Shown: positions 1 to 7,872 of the stretch, in pieces
Layout: each line of letters opens with the position of its first letter
Numbering within the stretch: position 1 is the stretch's first letter
Assembly (NCBI GenBank): GCA_027459775.1
Contig: DAIDHE010000195.1
Coordinates: forward strand, 1-33,035
Length of the DNA: 33,035 nt
Direction of reading: 5' to 3'
Origin: Planctomycetales bacterium
Lineage (GTDB): Bacteria > Planctomycetota > Planctomycetia > Isosphaerales > Isosphaeraceae
Notes under the pieces: model-generated
What the model was told of the DNA's origin: nothing
The model's input: the letters and a program-made list of their open reading frames with translations, nothing else
Databases searched by the model: none
Position numbers and translations under genes: made by a program

Positions 1-1
1 C

Positions 2-1216
2 GGCCTGGACGGGAACCGCGACTGGCCGACGTCGTCGGCCTTCGCGGATCTGGACGGCGACGGCGATCTGGATCTTTACGTCTGCCATTATTCGGCCTGG
101 GATCCCAAGACTTCGCCCCCGTGTCCCCATCCCAGCAAGCCGGGTGAATACAGCCATTGCGGCCCGCGCGATTTCGACGCCATGCCCGATCATCTTTTTC
201 GCAACGATGGCGGCCGCTTCGTTGACGTTTCCGAGGAGGCGGGCATTCCAGCGGCCGATCGCGAGGGGCGCGGGCTGGGCGTCGTGGCCGCCGACTTTGA
301 CGGCGACGGCCGGATCGATCTGTTCGTCGCCAACGACCTGACGGCCAACTTTCTCTTCCTCAACCAGGGAAACCTGCGCTTCAAGGAGAACGCCTGGGAG
401 TCGGGTCTGGCCGCCAACGCCGAGGGGGGCTATCTGGCCGGCATGGGGGTTGCGTGCGGCGACCTGAACGGCGACGGGCTTGTGGACCTGGCCGTCACCA
501 ATTTTTACGGCGAATCAACCACGTTCTATCAAAACCTGGGGTCGGGTCAGTTCATCGACCGCACCGCCGCGATCGGCCTGGCCGAGCCGTCGCGTTATTT
601 GCTGGGCTTTGGCACGGCCTTTTTTGACGCGAACAACGACGGCCGGCTGGACCTGGCGACCGCGAACGGCCACGTGAACGACCTCTCCCCGAACGTCCCC
701 TATGCCATGCCCGCTCAGCTCATGCTGGGCCAGCCGGGTTCCCGGTTGATTGAGGTCACCCGGCGCGCGGGGGCCTGCTGGAGCGTGCCTCGACTCGGCC
801 GCGGGCTGGTCGTCGGCGATCTCGACAATGACGGCCGGCTCGACCTCTTGATCGTCTGCGAGGGGGCGCCGTTGGCCTATTTTCACAATCAAGGCCCGGT
901 CGGGCATTCGATCACGGTCAAGCTCGAGGGGGCCGTCCCGGCCTCCAATCGCGACGCCGTCGGCGCACGGGTGACCCTGACCGCCGGCGGGCGCAAGCAG
1001 TACGCCATCCGGTTCGGCGGCGGCAGCTTTCTCTCGGCCTCCGACGATCGGATTCATTTTGGCGTGGGCGACGCTCTCGCCATCGAATCCATCGAGGTCC
1101 ACTGGCCCTCGGGCCGGGTCGAAAGCTACAAGGATCTCAAGGCCGACTCCTTCTATCGGCTCCGCGAGGGCCAATCCCAGGCGCCCCTCATACCGGGACG
1201 GCCGCCACGCCCCTGA
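2..1216 (+). CDS. FG-GAP (VCBS) repeat protein with C-terminal ASPIC/UnbV domain, 5' truncated
   Basis: The reading frame is open from the first bases of the window, so the N-terminus lies upstream; the first ATG in view (182) is internal. The visible part carries several calcium-binding FG-GAP/VCBS repeats, recognisable as Asp/Asn/Gly-rich loops such as DLDGDGDLDL, DFDGDGRIDL, DLNGDGLVDL and DNDGRLDL, each followed by a hydrophobic strand and an FxN-type turn. These build an integrin-alpha-like beta-propeller. The last 110 residues or so match the ASPIC/UnbV domain (the GARVTL, GGGSFLSASD and IEVHWPSGR segments). Such proteins are exported and very common in planctomycetes, where substrates are mostly unknown. 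The gene ends 202 bases before the DUF1592-type gene on the same strand. Family assignment is secure; function is not. Confidence 0.93.
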   Translation, partial: GLDGNRDWPTSSAFADLDGDGDLDLYVCHYSAWDPKTSPPCPHPSKPGEYSHCGPRDFDAMPDHLFRNDGGRFVDVSEEAGIPAADREGRGLGVVAADFDGDGRIDLFVANDLTANFLFLNQGNLRFKENAWESGLAANAEGGYLAGMGVACGDLNGDGLVDLAVTNFYGESTTFYQNLGSGQFIDRTAAIGLAEPSRYLLGFGTAFFDANNDGRLDLATANGHVNDLSPNVPYAMPAQLMLGQPGSRLIEVTRRAGACWSVPRLGRGLVVGDLDNDGRLDLLIVCEGAPLAYFHNQGPVGHSITVKLEGAVPASNRDAVGARVTLTAGGRKQYAIRFGGGSFLSASDDRIHFGVGDALAIESIEVHWPSGRVESYKDLKADSFYRLREGQSQAPLIPGRPPRP

Positions 1217-1418
1217 TTCATGCGTTCCGATTCGGCCTGGCCGCCGGCAGCTTGCCCAGAAGACGCGGGGCGCGTATCATGGAATCAAGATGGTGAGCGC
1301 GCGGAGCTCGTCCGCGATTCGCCGCCCTCAGCCCTCGACATCCCACCCTGGGTCGGATCTTTCGCCCTCCCGATCGCGATGGAAACCGGCCCGCCAAACC
1401 CCGGATTTCGACCCCGCC

Positions 1419-3800
1419 ATGAAGGTCTTGGATAGAGCCGCGCGACTTGTCATTGCCGCCATGCTGGGGATGACGGTGGAGATGTCGTCGGCCACGGCGT
1501 TGGCCGGCGACTCGGGCTCGACCGGGGCAGAAATCTACAAGCAGAAATGCGTTTCGTGCCATGGACCCGCCGGCGAAGGGACGCCGGACCATTATCCACG
1601 GCTGCTGGCCGGCGATCGGACCACCCCCGCACTTGCGAAGCTGATCGCCAAGACGATGCCCGAGGACGCGCCGGGCGAGTGCGTCGGGCCAGACGCCGAG
1701 AAGGTGGCGGCGTATATTCACCAGTCGTTTTATTCGCGGGAGGCCCAGGCTCGCCGCAGGCGCGAGCTGCCCCGGATCGAGCTGTCGCGGCTGACCGTGC
1801 GACAGTATCGCGAGACCGTGACCGATCTCATCGGCTCGTTCCGCGACTCAGGCCCAAACAAGACGGACGAGGTCCATGGGCTGTCGGCCAAGTATGCCCG
1901 GCGGAACGGCCGTGGCCGCAACCAGGGCAAGGACGACTCGATCAACAGGGTCGATCCCGAGATCCGGTTCGACTTTGGATCGGTCAGTCCGATTCCCAGT
2001 CAGCAGGCGCTCGTGGAGCTGTCGAGGCAGTGGGCGCCCGCGCCGGTCTTGCTGGTTCCGTTGTCGACTTTCCGGGCTTTTTCACAAGAATTTCGCGTCG
2101 ATTGGTCGGGCTCGGTCGAGGCGGTCGAGACCGGCGATCACGAGTTCGTGATCCGGACCGAGAACGCCGCGCGGCTCTGGGTCAACGACGACGCCCATGC
2201 GCTGATCGACGCCGGGGTGAAATCGGGCGACCAGACCGAATACCGCGGCACGATCCGGCTGCTGTCGGGTCGGCGCTATCGGTTGCGAATCGAGTTTTTC
2301 AGGTCGCGGGAAAAGAGGGCCTCGATCGCGCTTTTGTGGAAACCGCCTGGCGGCGCGCTCGAGGTGATCCCGTCGTTCCGGCTGTCTCCGTCACGGGTTT
2401 CAGAATCTTTCGTGCTTGCGACGCCGTTTCCGCCCGATGACCGGAGCATGGGTTACGAGCGTGGGACGTCGATCTCGAAGGCGTGGGATCAGGCGACGAC
2501 GGAGGGGGCGATCGAGGTCGCCGACTATGTGGCGGCGCATCTTTGCGAGCTTTCGGGAGCGCCTGAGAGCGGCCCCGAGCGGGACGCGAAGGTCCGGGCG
2601 TTTTGCGAGCAATTCGCTGAGCGTGCGTTTCGGCGACCGCTTTCGGCCGAGCAAAAGGCGCTTTACGTCGCGCGGCGGCTGCAAGGGGCGCGGGATCTCG
2701 AGACGGCCGTCAAGCAAGTAGTGCTGCTCGTGCTCAAGTCGCCCCGGTTCTTGTATCGCGAGGCGGGCTCGAGCGTGCCCGACGGCTATGACGCCGCGTC
2801 GCGGCTGGCGTTTGGCCTGTGGGACTCGCTGCCAGACGCGACTTTGCTCTCGGAAGCCGCGGCCGGCCGGCTCAAGACCCGCGCGCAGATCCTCTCACAG
2901 GCCGAGCGCATGGCGAAAGACCCGCGTGCACGCGTCAAGCTGCGGCTTTTTCTGTTGCGATGGCTCAAGGTCGACCAGCCCCCCGAGATCGCCAAGGCCC
3001 CCAAGCTCTTTCCTGGCTTTGACGAGGCGGTCGTCGCCGATCTGCGGACCTCGCTGGTGCTTTTCCTCGACGACGTGATCGCGAGCCCCCAGGCCGATTT
3101 CCGCCGTCTTCTCAATACCGAGACGCTCTATCTCAACGGCCGGCTGTCGCACATTTACGGTGGCGGGCTCGCGGCCGACGCACCTTTTCAGAAGGTCGTT
3201 ATCGATCCGCACAAGCGCGCGGGCGTGCTCTCGCATCCTTATTTGATGGCGAATTTCGCCTACACATCGACCACCTCGCCGATTCACCGAGGCGTCTTTC
3301 TAGCCCGGGGGCTCTTGGGCCGGGTGCTCATGCCCCCGCCCGAGGCGGTCGCCCCGCTCGCCGCCGACCTGCACCCGAGCTTGAGCACCCGCGAGCGCGT
3401 GACCCTCCAAACCAAACCCCAGGCGTGCACGACCTGCCATGGGATGATCAACCCCCTGGGATTCACCCTGGAGCATTTCGACGCCATCGGTCGATACCGA
3501 ACCGAGGAAAAGGGAAAGCCCATCAACGCTCAAGGGTTTTATGAGGCCCAATCGGGCGAGACGGCGATGTTTGACGGCGCCCTGGATCTGGCGGCGTTCC
3601 TGGCGCGGAGCGAAGAGACCCGGCTGGCCTTTGTTTCGCAGTTGTTCCACACTCTGGTCCAGCAGCCGATCCGCGCGTTCGGCCCGGCGACGCCGGCCGT
3701 GCTGGCCCATTTTTTTGCCTCGCACGAGTTCAATATCACGCGGCTGATGACCGAGATCATGGCGACCTCGGCTTTGACCCCGCGGGAGCCCTCGGCGTAA
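1419..3800 (+). CDS. DUF1592/DUF1588/DUF1585-family c-type cytochrome protein with PA14 domain
   Basis: This 793-residue exported protein belongs to the large planctomycete cytochrome family often found with DUF1552 proteins. It has a signal peptide (residues 1-30) and a heme-binding CVSCH motif at 44-48. Then follow a DUF1587-like segment, a PA14-like beta domain (about 205-325), a DUF1595-like region (around 390), DUF1592 (about 440-565), DUF1588 (about 597-700) and DUF1585 (about 725-790). DUF1588 contains a second CxxCH, CTTCH at 670-674, so two c-type hemes are possible. The ATG at 1419 is chosen because it directly precedes the signal peptide; the frame is open back to 1059 but that would overlap the preceding gene. 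No clear Shine-Dalgarno is seen. The DUF1552 gene follows 63 bases later, probably in the same operon. The substrate of the family is not established. Confidence 0.93.
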   Translation: MKVLDRAARLVIAAMLGMTVEMSSATALAGDSGSTGAEIYKQKCVSCHGPAGEGTPDHYPRLLAGDRTTPALAKLIAKTMPEDAPGECVGPDAEKVAAYIHQSFYSREAQARRRRELPRIELSRLTVRQYRETVTDLIGSFRDSGPNKTDEVHGLSAKYARRNGRGRNQGKDDSINRVDPEIRFDFGSVSPIPSQQALVELSRQWAPAPVLLVPLSTFRAFSQEFRVDWSGSVEAVETGDHEFVIRTENAARLWVNDDAHALIDAGVKSGDQTEYRGTIRLLSGRRYRLRIEFFRSREKRASIALLWKPPGGALEVIPSFRLSPSRVSESFVLATPFPPDDRSMGYERGTSISKAWDQATTEGAIEVADYVAAHLCELSGAPESGPERDAKVRAFCEQFAERAFRRPLSAEQKALYVARRLQGARDLETAVKQVVLLVLKSPRFLYREAGSSVPDGYDAASRLAFGLWDSLPDATLLSEAAAGRLKTRAQILSQAERMAKDPRARVKLRLFLLRWLKVDQPPEIAKAPKLFPGFDEAVVADLRTSLVLFLDDVIASPQADFRRLLNTETLYLNGRLSHIYGGGLAADAPFQKVVIDPHKRAGVLSHPYLMANFAYTSTTSPIHRGVFLARGLLGRVLMPPPEAVAPLAADLHPSLSTRERVTLQTKPQACTTCHGMINPLGFTLEHFDAIGRYRTEEKGKPINAQGFYEAQSGETAMFDGALDLAAFLARSEETRLAFVSQLFHTLVQQPIRAFGPATPAVLAHFFASHEFNITRLMTEIMATSALTPREPSA

Positions 3801-3863
3801 AGTAGAGATTCACACCGCCCCACGCCGGCTTTGTCCCACGCCCTCCCGTTTGGAGAGACTGCC

Positions 3864-5183
3864 ATGGCTCGATACCGCAACCGACGCGCGTTTCTCAGGG
3901 ACCTGGGCGCAAGCGCGGCCGCGCTGCCGTTCGTACTTAACCTTCCCAGCATGGGCTTTGCCAACTCGCAGGCGCGCAAGCGTCGGCTGGTGATCATGTT
4001 CAGCCCCAACGGCGTTGTGCCCAAGACGTTTTGGCCCGATCAGGAAGGGTCGACGTTCACCCTCAAGGAGAGCCTCAAGCCGCTCGAGCCATTTCAGAAG
4101 CAAACGCTCATCGTTCGCGGGCTCTGCGACAAGGTCCGCGGCGACGGCGACAACCACATGCGCGGGATGGGCTGCCTTCTGACCGGAATCGAGCTCTTCC
4201 CCGGCAACATTCAGGGAGGCTCGGATACGCCGGCCGGCTGGGCCAAGGGAATCTCCATCGATCAAGAGATCAAGAACCACCTGCAGGCCCGCCCCGATTC
4301 CCGCACGCGATTCGGCTCGCTGGAGTTCGGCGTGATGGTTCCCGAACGCGCCGATACCTGGAGCCGCATGGTCTACGCCGGCGCCAACAAACCCATCGCG
4401 CCCATCGACGATCCCTACCAGATGTTTCGCAAGCTCTACGGCCAGGCCAAGGACCAGGAGGCCCTGAAGAGCATCCTCGACGACCTCAAGGACGACCTGC
4501 GCAGAATTGGTTCGGCCGTCAGCTCCGACGATCGTAAACTGATCGAGGAACACGCGAGCTTCGTCCGCGAGATGGAGCAAGAGCTCAAGAGCGGCCAGCG
4601 CCAGGACTTGGGCCACGCGGTCCCCGAGATCGAGCCGGGGCTCAAGCATCAGAATTCCGACATGCCCAAGCTCAGCCGGATGCAGATCGACCTCATGGTC
4701 AGTGGATTCGCGGCCGATTTCGCACGGGTGGCGACATTGCAATACACCAATTCGGTCGGCGGCGCCCGGATGCGCTGGGCCGGCGTCGACGAGGGCCACC
4801 ACGAGCTCTCGCACAACCCCGACAGCGATCAGAAATCGCAAGACAAGCTGACGAAGATCAACAAATGGTTCTGTGAGCAGCTTGCCTATCTGGCCAAGCG
4901 GCTGGCCGAGACCCCGGAGCCTGGCGGCGGGGGCAGCTTGCTCGACAACACGCTCATCGTCTGGACCAACGAGCTGGGTAAAGGCAACTCGCACACCTTG
5001 AACGACATTCCGTTCGTGTTGGTGGGGGGCGGGCTCGATTTCAAGATGGGCCGGTCGCTCCAATTCAAACACACGGCCCACAACCGGTTCTTGATCGCCC
5101 TGGCCAATGGGATGAGCTGCCCGGTCGAAAAGTTCGGTAATCCCCGATATTGCGACGAAGGGGCCTTGACCGGGCTCGTGTGA
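3864..5183 (+). CDS. DUF1552 domain protein, Tat-type signal
   Basis: This 439-residue protein matches the DUF1552 family, which sits beside DUF1592-type cytochromes in planctomycetes and some proteobacteria. The N-terminus has a twin-arginine-like signal ([10 protein letters not shown], then a hydrophobic stretch to about residue 30). Family-like segments are visible: a [10 protein letters not shown] strand near residue 37, the region around [11 protein letters not shown], and a C-terminal half with [11 protein letters not shown] and an [13 protein letters not shown] segment, resembling the sulfatase/DUF1501 fold. The ATG at 3864 follows a GGAGAG ribosome-binding site; an upstream in-frame ATG at 3831 would add 11 poorly fitting residues. 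It likely acts outside the cytoplasmic membrane with the upstream cytochrome. The reaction is unknown. Confidence 0.92.
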   Translation: MARYRNRRAFLRDLGASAAALPFVLNLPSMGFANSQARKRRLVIMFSPNGVVPKTFWPDQEGSTFTLKESLKPLEPFQKQTLIVRGLCDKVRGDGDNHMRGMGCLLTGIELFPGNIQGGSDTPAGWAKGISIDQEIKNHLQARPDSRTRFGSLEFGVMVPERADTWSRMVYAGANKPIAPIDDPYQMFRKLYGQAKDQEALKSILDDLKDDLRRIGSAVSSDDRKLIEEHASFVREMEQELKSGQRQDLGHAVPEIEPGLKHQNSDMPKLSRMQIDLMVSGFAADFARVATLQYTNSVGGARMRWAGVDEGHHELSHNPDSDQKSQDKLTKINKWFCEQLAYLAKRLAETPEPGGGGSLLDNTLIVWTNELGKGNSHTLNDIPFVLVGGGLDFKMGRSLQFKHTAHNRFLIALANGMSCPVEKFGNPRYCDEGALTGLV

Positions 5184-5189
5184 GCCCGG
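5170..5189 (+). terminator. Hairpin overlapping the DUF1552 stop codon
   Basis: CCGGGCTC (5170-5177) and GAGCCCGG (5182-5189) form a perfect 8-bp GC-rich stem with a GTGT loop. The stop codon TGA (5181-5183) lies partly in the loop and 3' arm. There is no T-tract, so it may act as a pause or 3'-end stabiliser rather than a classical intrinsic terminator. It separates the convergent DUF1552 (+) and redoxin (-) genes. Confidence 0.5.
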
Positions 5190-5286
5190 CCAGGGCCGTG
5201 ACTCGATGCGCGACCGCGCCGAGAGCGACGGCTGGGCGTCCGTACGGCCGGCGTGCCTACCCTCGGGGCGTGCTGGACTTGAGGTG

Positions 5287-5946
5287 CTATTCGCTACTCT
5301 TGCGATAGCCGATTCCACAGCCAATGGCGCGGGTTTCCTCGATCTCGACGGGCTTGCCCTCAAGCAGCGATTCGACGGCGTCGCGGACGTAGTGCTTGGT
5401 CGCCTTGGCCTCGTCGTCGATGTTGTCGTCGAGAGTGCCCGTGTAGCGGATCTTGCGCTCCTTGTCGAGCACGAAGAAGGTGGGCGTGGCGACCGCGCCG
5501 TATTCGCGGCCGATCTTCTGGCTGTCGTCGCGGCCGTAGGCGAAGTTGTAGTTCTTCTCCTTCACCCGTTCGCGGATCTTGGCGAGCGTGTCTTTCTCGC
5601 AGTATTCCTTGTTATAACCCTCCGGGGCGTATTCCGCGGGCGGGGTCACGCAGACGGCCACGACCCGGACGCTCTTGTCCTTGAAGCGGTTGGCGAGGTC
5701 GATCACGCGATCCTCGACCTTGGTCACATACGGGCAATGGTTGGCCATGAAGACGAGAACAACCACGTCTTCCTTGATGTCGGCCAGACTCAGAGTCGCG
5801 TCCTTGTCTCCCATGACGGCTGGGAGCCCCGCGAAATCAGGGGCCTTGTCGCCGGGGGCGACGACCGTGTTGTACTTGCCCGGTCCCGCCAAGGCGGGCG
5901 CCGCCAGCAGCACGGCCGCTGACAGCAGAAACAGTGTCTTGCGCAT
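5287..5946 (-). CDS. Secreted AhpC/TSA (redoxin-like) thioredoxin-fold protein
   Basis: This 219-residue protein has a clear signal peptide (residues 1-20, ending ALA) followed by a redoxin/AhpC-TSA domain: GDKAPDF near the N-terminus, LVFMANHCPY at the active site, then VVAVCVTPP and a PTFFVLD strand with the cis-proline characteristic of thioredoxin folds. The active-site motif is C71-P-Y-V, so the second cysteine of a CxxC is absent. Three further cysteines follow, including one near the C-terminus (GCGIGY). It is probably an exported peroxiredoxin- or thioredoxin-like protein. The start at 5946 is set by the signal peptide and by the ribosome-binding site AAGGAGAAGG just upstream; a longer frame to 6108 has no such support. 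The gene is convergent with DUF1552. Confidence 0.9.
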   Translation of the reverse strand: MRKTLFLLSAAVLLAAPALAGPGKYNTVVAPGDKAPDFAGLPAVMGDKDATLSLADIKEDVVVLVFMANHCPYVTKVEDRVIDLANRFKDKSVRVVAVCVTPPAEYAPEGYNKEYCEKDTLAKIRERVKEKNYNFAYGRDDSQKIGREYGAVATPTFFVLDKERKIRYTGTLDDNIDDEAKATKHYVRDAVESLLEGKPVEIEETRAIGCGIGYRKSSE

Positions 5947-6356
5947 GGGTGCCTTCTCCTTGTCGTCGACGGGATTGGTTCCAAAGCCGCTCACGGCCAA
6001 TCCGATGCGTTGCGACGAACGGCCGCGCCCTGGCTCGAACCCATCCTGAAACTGACGTAAATGCCGCGAGAACCGTCCAGTTGCTTCGATTCCAACAGGC
6101 CCACGCACGATCCCAGCGCGGGAGGTTCCTCAATCAAGCGCTCAAGATCGCGCACAAGCAAACGCGGCTCATCCCTGAGAGCGGCTGGCGGAGATGAAAG
6201 TCCGGACCAGCTCGCGACGCCGATTCTGGCTCATCCGGCTCACGATTGCAAGCCATTTTCTTCCTTGGCGTTGTCGATTCAATATCTGCTTAACAATCGG
6301 ACAACACCTGGAGAAGGCGTCTCGAAAAACGTCGTCGTTGTTTACATGTAATATGA
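5947..6356. other. 410-bp intergenic stretch, AT-richer at its far end
   Basis: No convincing gene is seen on either strand; the open frames here lack family resemblance and ribosome-binding sites. It presumably holds the promoter of the redoxin gene and the 3' end of the repeat-protein transcript. The segment 6280-6360 is clearly AT-richer than its surroundings and contains the perfect palindrome TTACATGTAA (6342-6351), just beyond the stop of the repeat-protein gene. Confidence 0.5.
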
Positions 6357-7679
6357 TCAATCGTTGAAGATAACGGCGGCCGCGGCGCCTGCGTCGCCGG
6401 GTGGGTTCTCGAACGGCCGGCCGGATGGGGGCGTCAGAAGATCGGCGAGGACGCCTCCGCGGGATTCCGTTCCTTGCCGGGTTTCGTGGGCCTTGAGGCT
6501 GGCAATGATCCCGGGCAAGTCGGCGACGGGGCAGCCTGTCGCCTTTGCGATCGTCGCGAACGCCTTGGCCTCGAACCAGCGGCCCAAGCGCACGGCGATG
6601 CGAGCCAGCTCGACTGAGTCGCGCCCAGGTTGATTGCGGTCGATGAGCCGGCGATACCGCGTGTTGAGCGTGGCCAGCTCGGCTTTGTCAGGTTGTTCCG
6701 AGCTCAAGTTGTTCGGCATCTCACCGAGAGCCATCAGGCGATCGAGGACGAGGGGTTGATCGGGTAGGGCGGCAAGGAGACGTTCGAGGGCCTGCCGTTC
6801 ATGGTCCAAATCGCCGTGGTGTGCCGCGAACCCGGCGTCGAGCGCGGGGATCAAGACCGGGGTCGCGAAACCGGCAGGAATGCGAGCGAGCGCCTTTTCG
6901 GCCTCCAGGGGTTGATCGGCGGCGATCGCCCAGTCGAGTCGAGCCCGCCAGACCGCCGCGTCATCCGGCCGTCGCTTGAGGCAGCGGTCGATCCAGCCGG
7001 CGGCGGCGTCGAGCGCGCCCGAACGAATCGCCAGGTTCGCCCTCCCCAGCCACACTCGATCGTCGTCGGGAGCGCGCAGGCCGGCCCCTTCCAGAAAACC
7101 GCGGAGTTCCTCGGTTGACGTCGCCTGAGAGCGCCAGTCGACATACATCCGGACGAGCTTGACCGCCTGGTCCAGAGTTCCCTCGCGCGAGAAATCGAGC
7201 TCGTCCCAGTTGGCCCTGAGCAAGCGCCTGGCTTGCTCGCGGCGTCCTTCGCGCCAGTAAATCGGGGACAGAAACCAGCGCAGGCCGGCGGGCTCGATGC
7301 GCGTGTCATCGAGCGCGCTCGAGGCCAGCCGCTCGGCGTCGGCCAACTGGCCGGCCGTCACCAGCAAGAGCCCGCGCTCCAGAATCGAGGGAACCGTGAA
7401 GGGCGTGTGGGGCCGCACTCGCCCCCAGGTTTGGAACGCCAGCTCAAACCGACCTTGAGCCTTCTGACAGACTCCAAGCAAGTAGACCGCCTGGTCGCAA
7501 TCGGGCTGGCGCTTGAGCAATTCGACCAGCTTGCGATTCGCCATCACGTGTCGCCCCTGCTGAATGTCAGCCTCGATTTCCGTCAGCGCAGCCCGTGGCA
7601 GCCCCTGAGCCCGCCATAGCCAGACGCCACCGAATGCGATCGCGGCGATGATCACGAATAGAAGGGCAAAGTTCTTCAT
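6357..7679 (-). CDS. Membrane-anchored tetratricopeptide-like repeat protein
   Basis: This 440-residue protein has an N-terminal membrane anchor (MKNFALLFVIIAAIAFGGVW, residues 1-20). After it comes a nearly all-helical region with TPR-like spacing: repeated Ala/Leu/Arg-rich helices, for example around AVYLLGVCQKAQGRFELAFQ and VWLGRANLAIRSGALDAAAG. It is best described as a periplasmic TPR scaffold or bookkeeping protein attached to the membrane. The start at 7679 is chosen because the hydrophobic anchor begins there; the frame is open to 7853 but that extension is basic, low in family character and would run through the divergent promoter region. It is divergent from the sulfatase-like gene at 7873, so the two may be co-regulated. 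The exact role is unknown. Confidence 0.82.
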   Translation of the reverse strand: MKNFALLFVIIAAIAFGGVWLWRAQGLPRAALTEIEADIQQGRHVMANRKLVELLKRQPDCDQAVYLLGVCQKAQGRFELAFQTWGRVRPHTPFTVPSILERGLLLVTAGQLADAERLASSALDDTRIEPAGLRWFLSPIYWREGRREQARRLLRANWDELDFSREGTLDQAVKLVRMYVDWRSQATSTEELRGFLEGAGLRAPDDDRVWLGRANLAIRSGALDAAAGWIDRCLKRRPDDAAVWRARLDWAIAADQPLEAEKALARIPAGFATPVLIPALDAGFAAHHGDLDHERQALERLLAALPDQPLVLDRLMALGEMPNNLSSEQPDKAELATLNTRYRRLIDRNQPGRDSVELARIAVRLGRWFEAKAFATIAKATGCPVADLPGIIASLKAHETRQGTESRGGVLADLLTPPSGRPFENPPGDAGAAAAVIFND

Positions 7680-7872
7680 TCGAGGCGCTGTACTCGATGT
7701 CGGGTCGGACTTCGTTTCTGATCTCGAAGCTATCGGTGTAGGTACGTTTCTTGGTTTGAAAACCGGGAAGACGGCGTTGTTCGTTGGCCGCCGCGGCTTG
7801 ACAGTGCGAGCAAGGGCTCTGGAAGATCTCAGGGAACAGTTCAACCGAGCCAATCGCGACAGGCAAGGGCCG
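7680..7872. promoter_or_regulatory. Divergent intergenic region between TPR and sulfatase-like genes
   Basis: These 193 bases separate two genes transcribed away from each other, so promoters for both should lie here. The stretch 7700-7770 is less GC-rich than the flanks. No confident -35/-10 pair or operator palindrome was identified by eye. Confidence 0.4.

Noticed and set aside
3810..5363. 517-residue open frame on the minus strand
   Set aside because: It lies opposite the well-supported DUF1552 gene, has no recognisable domain and shows the composition expected from the antisense of a GC-rich gene.
6342..6351. Palindrome TTACATGTAA as a BlaI-type operator
   Set aside because: It sits just downstream of a gene end and 400 bases from the nearest start codon, and ten-base palindromes occur by chance in an AT-rich patch.
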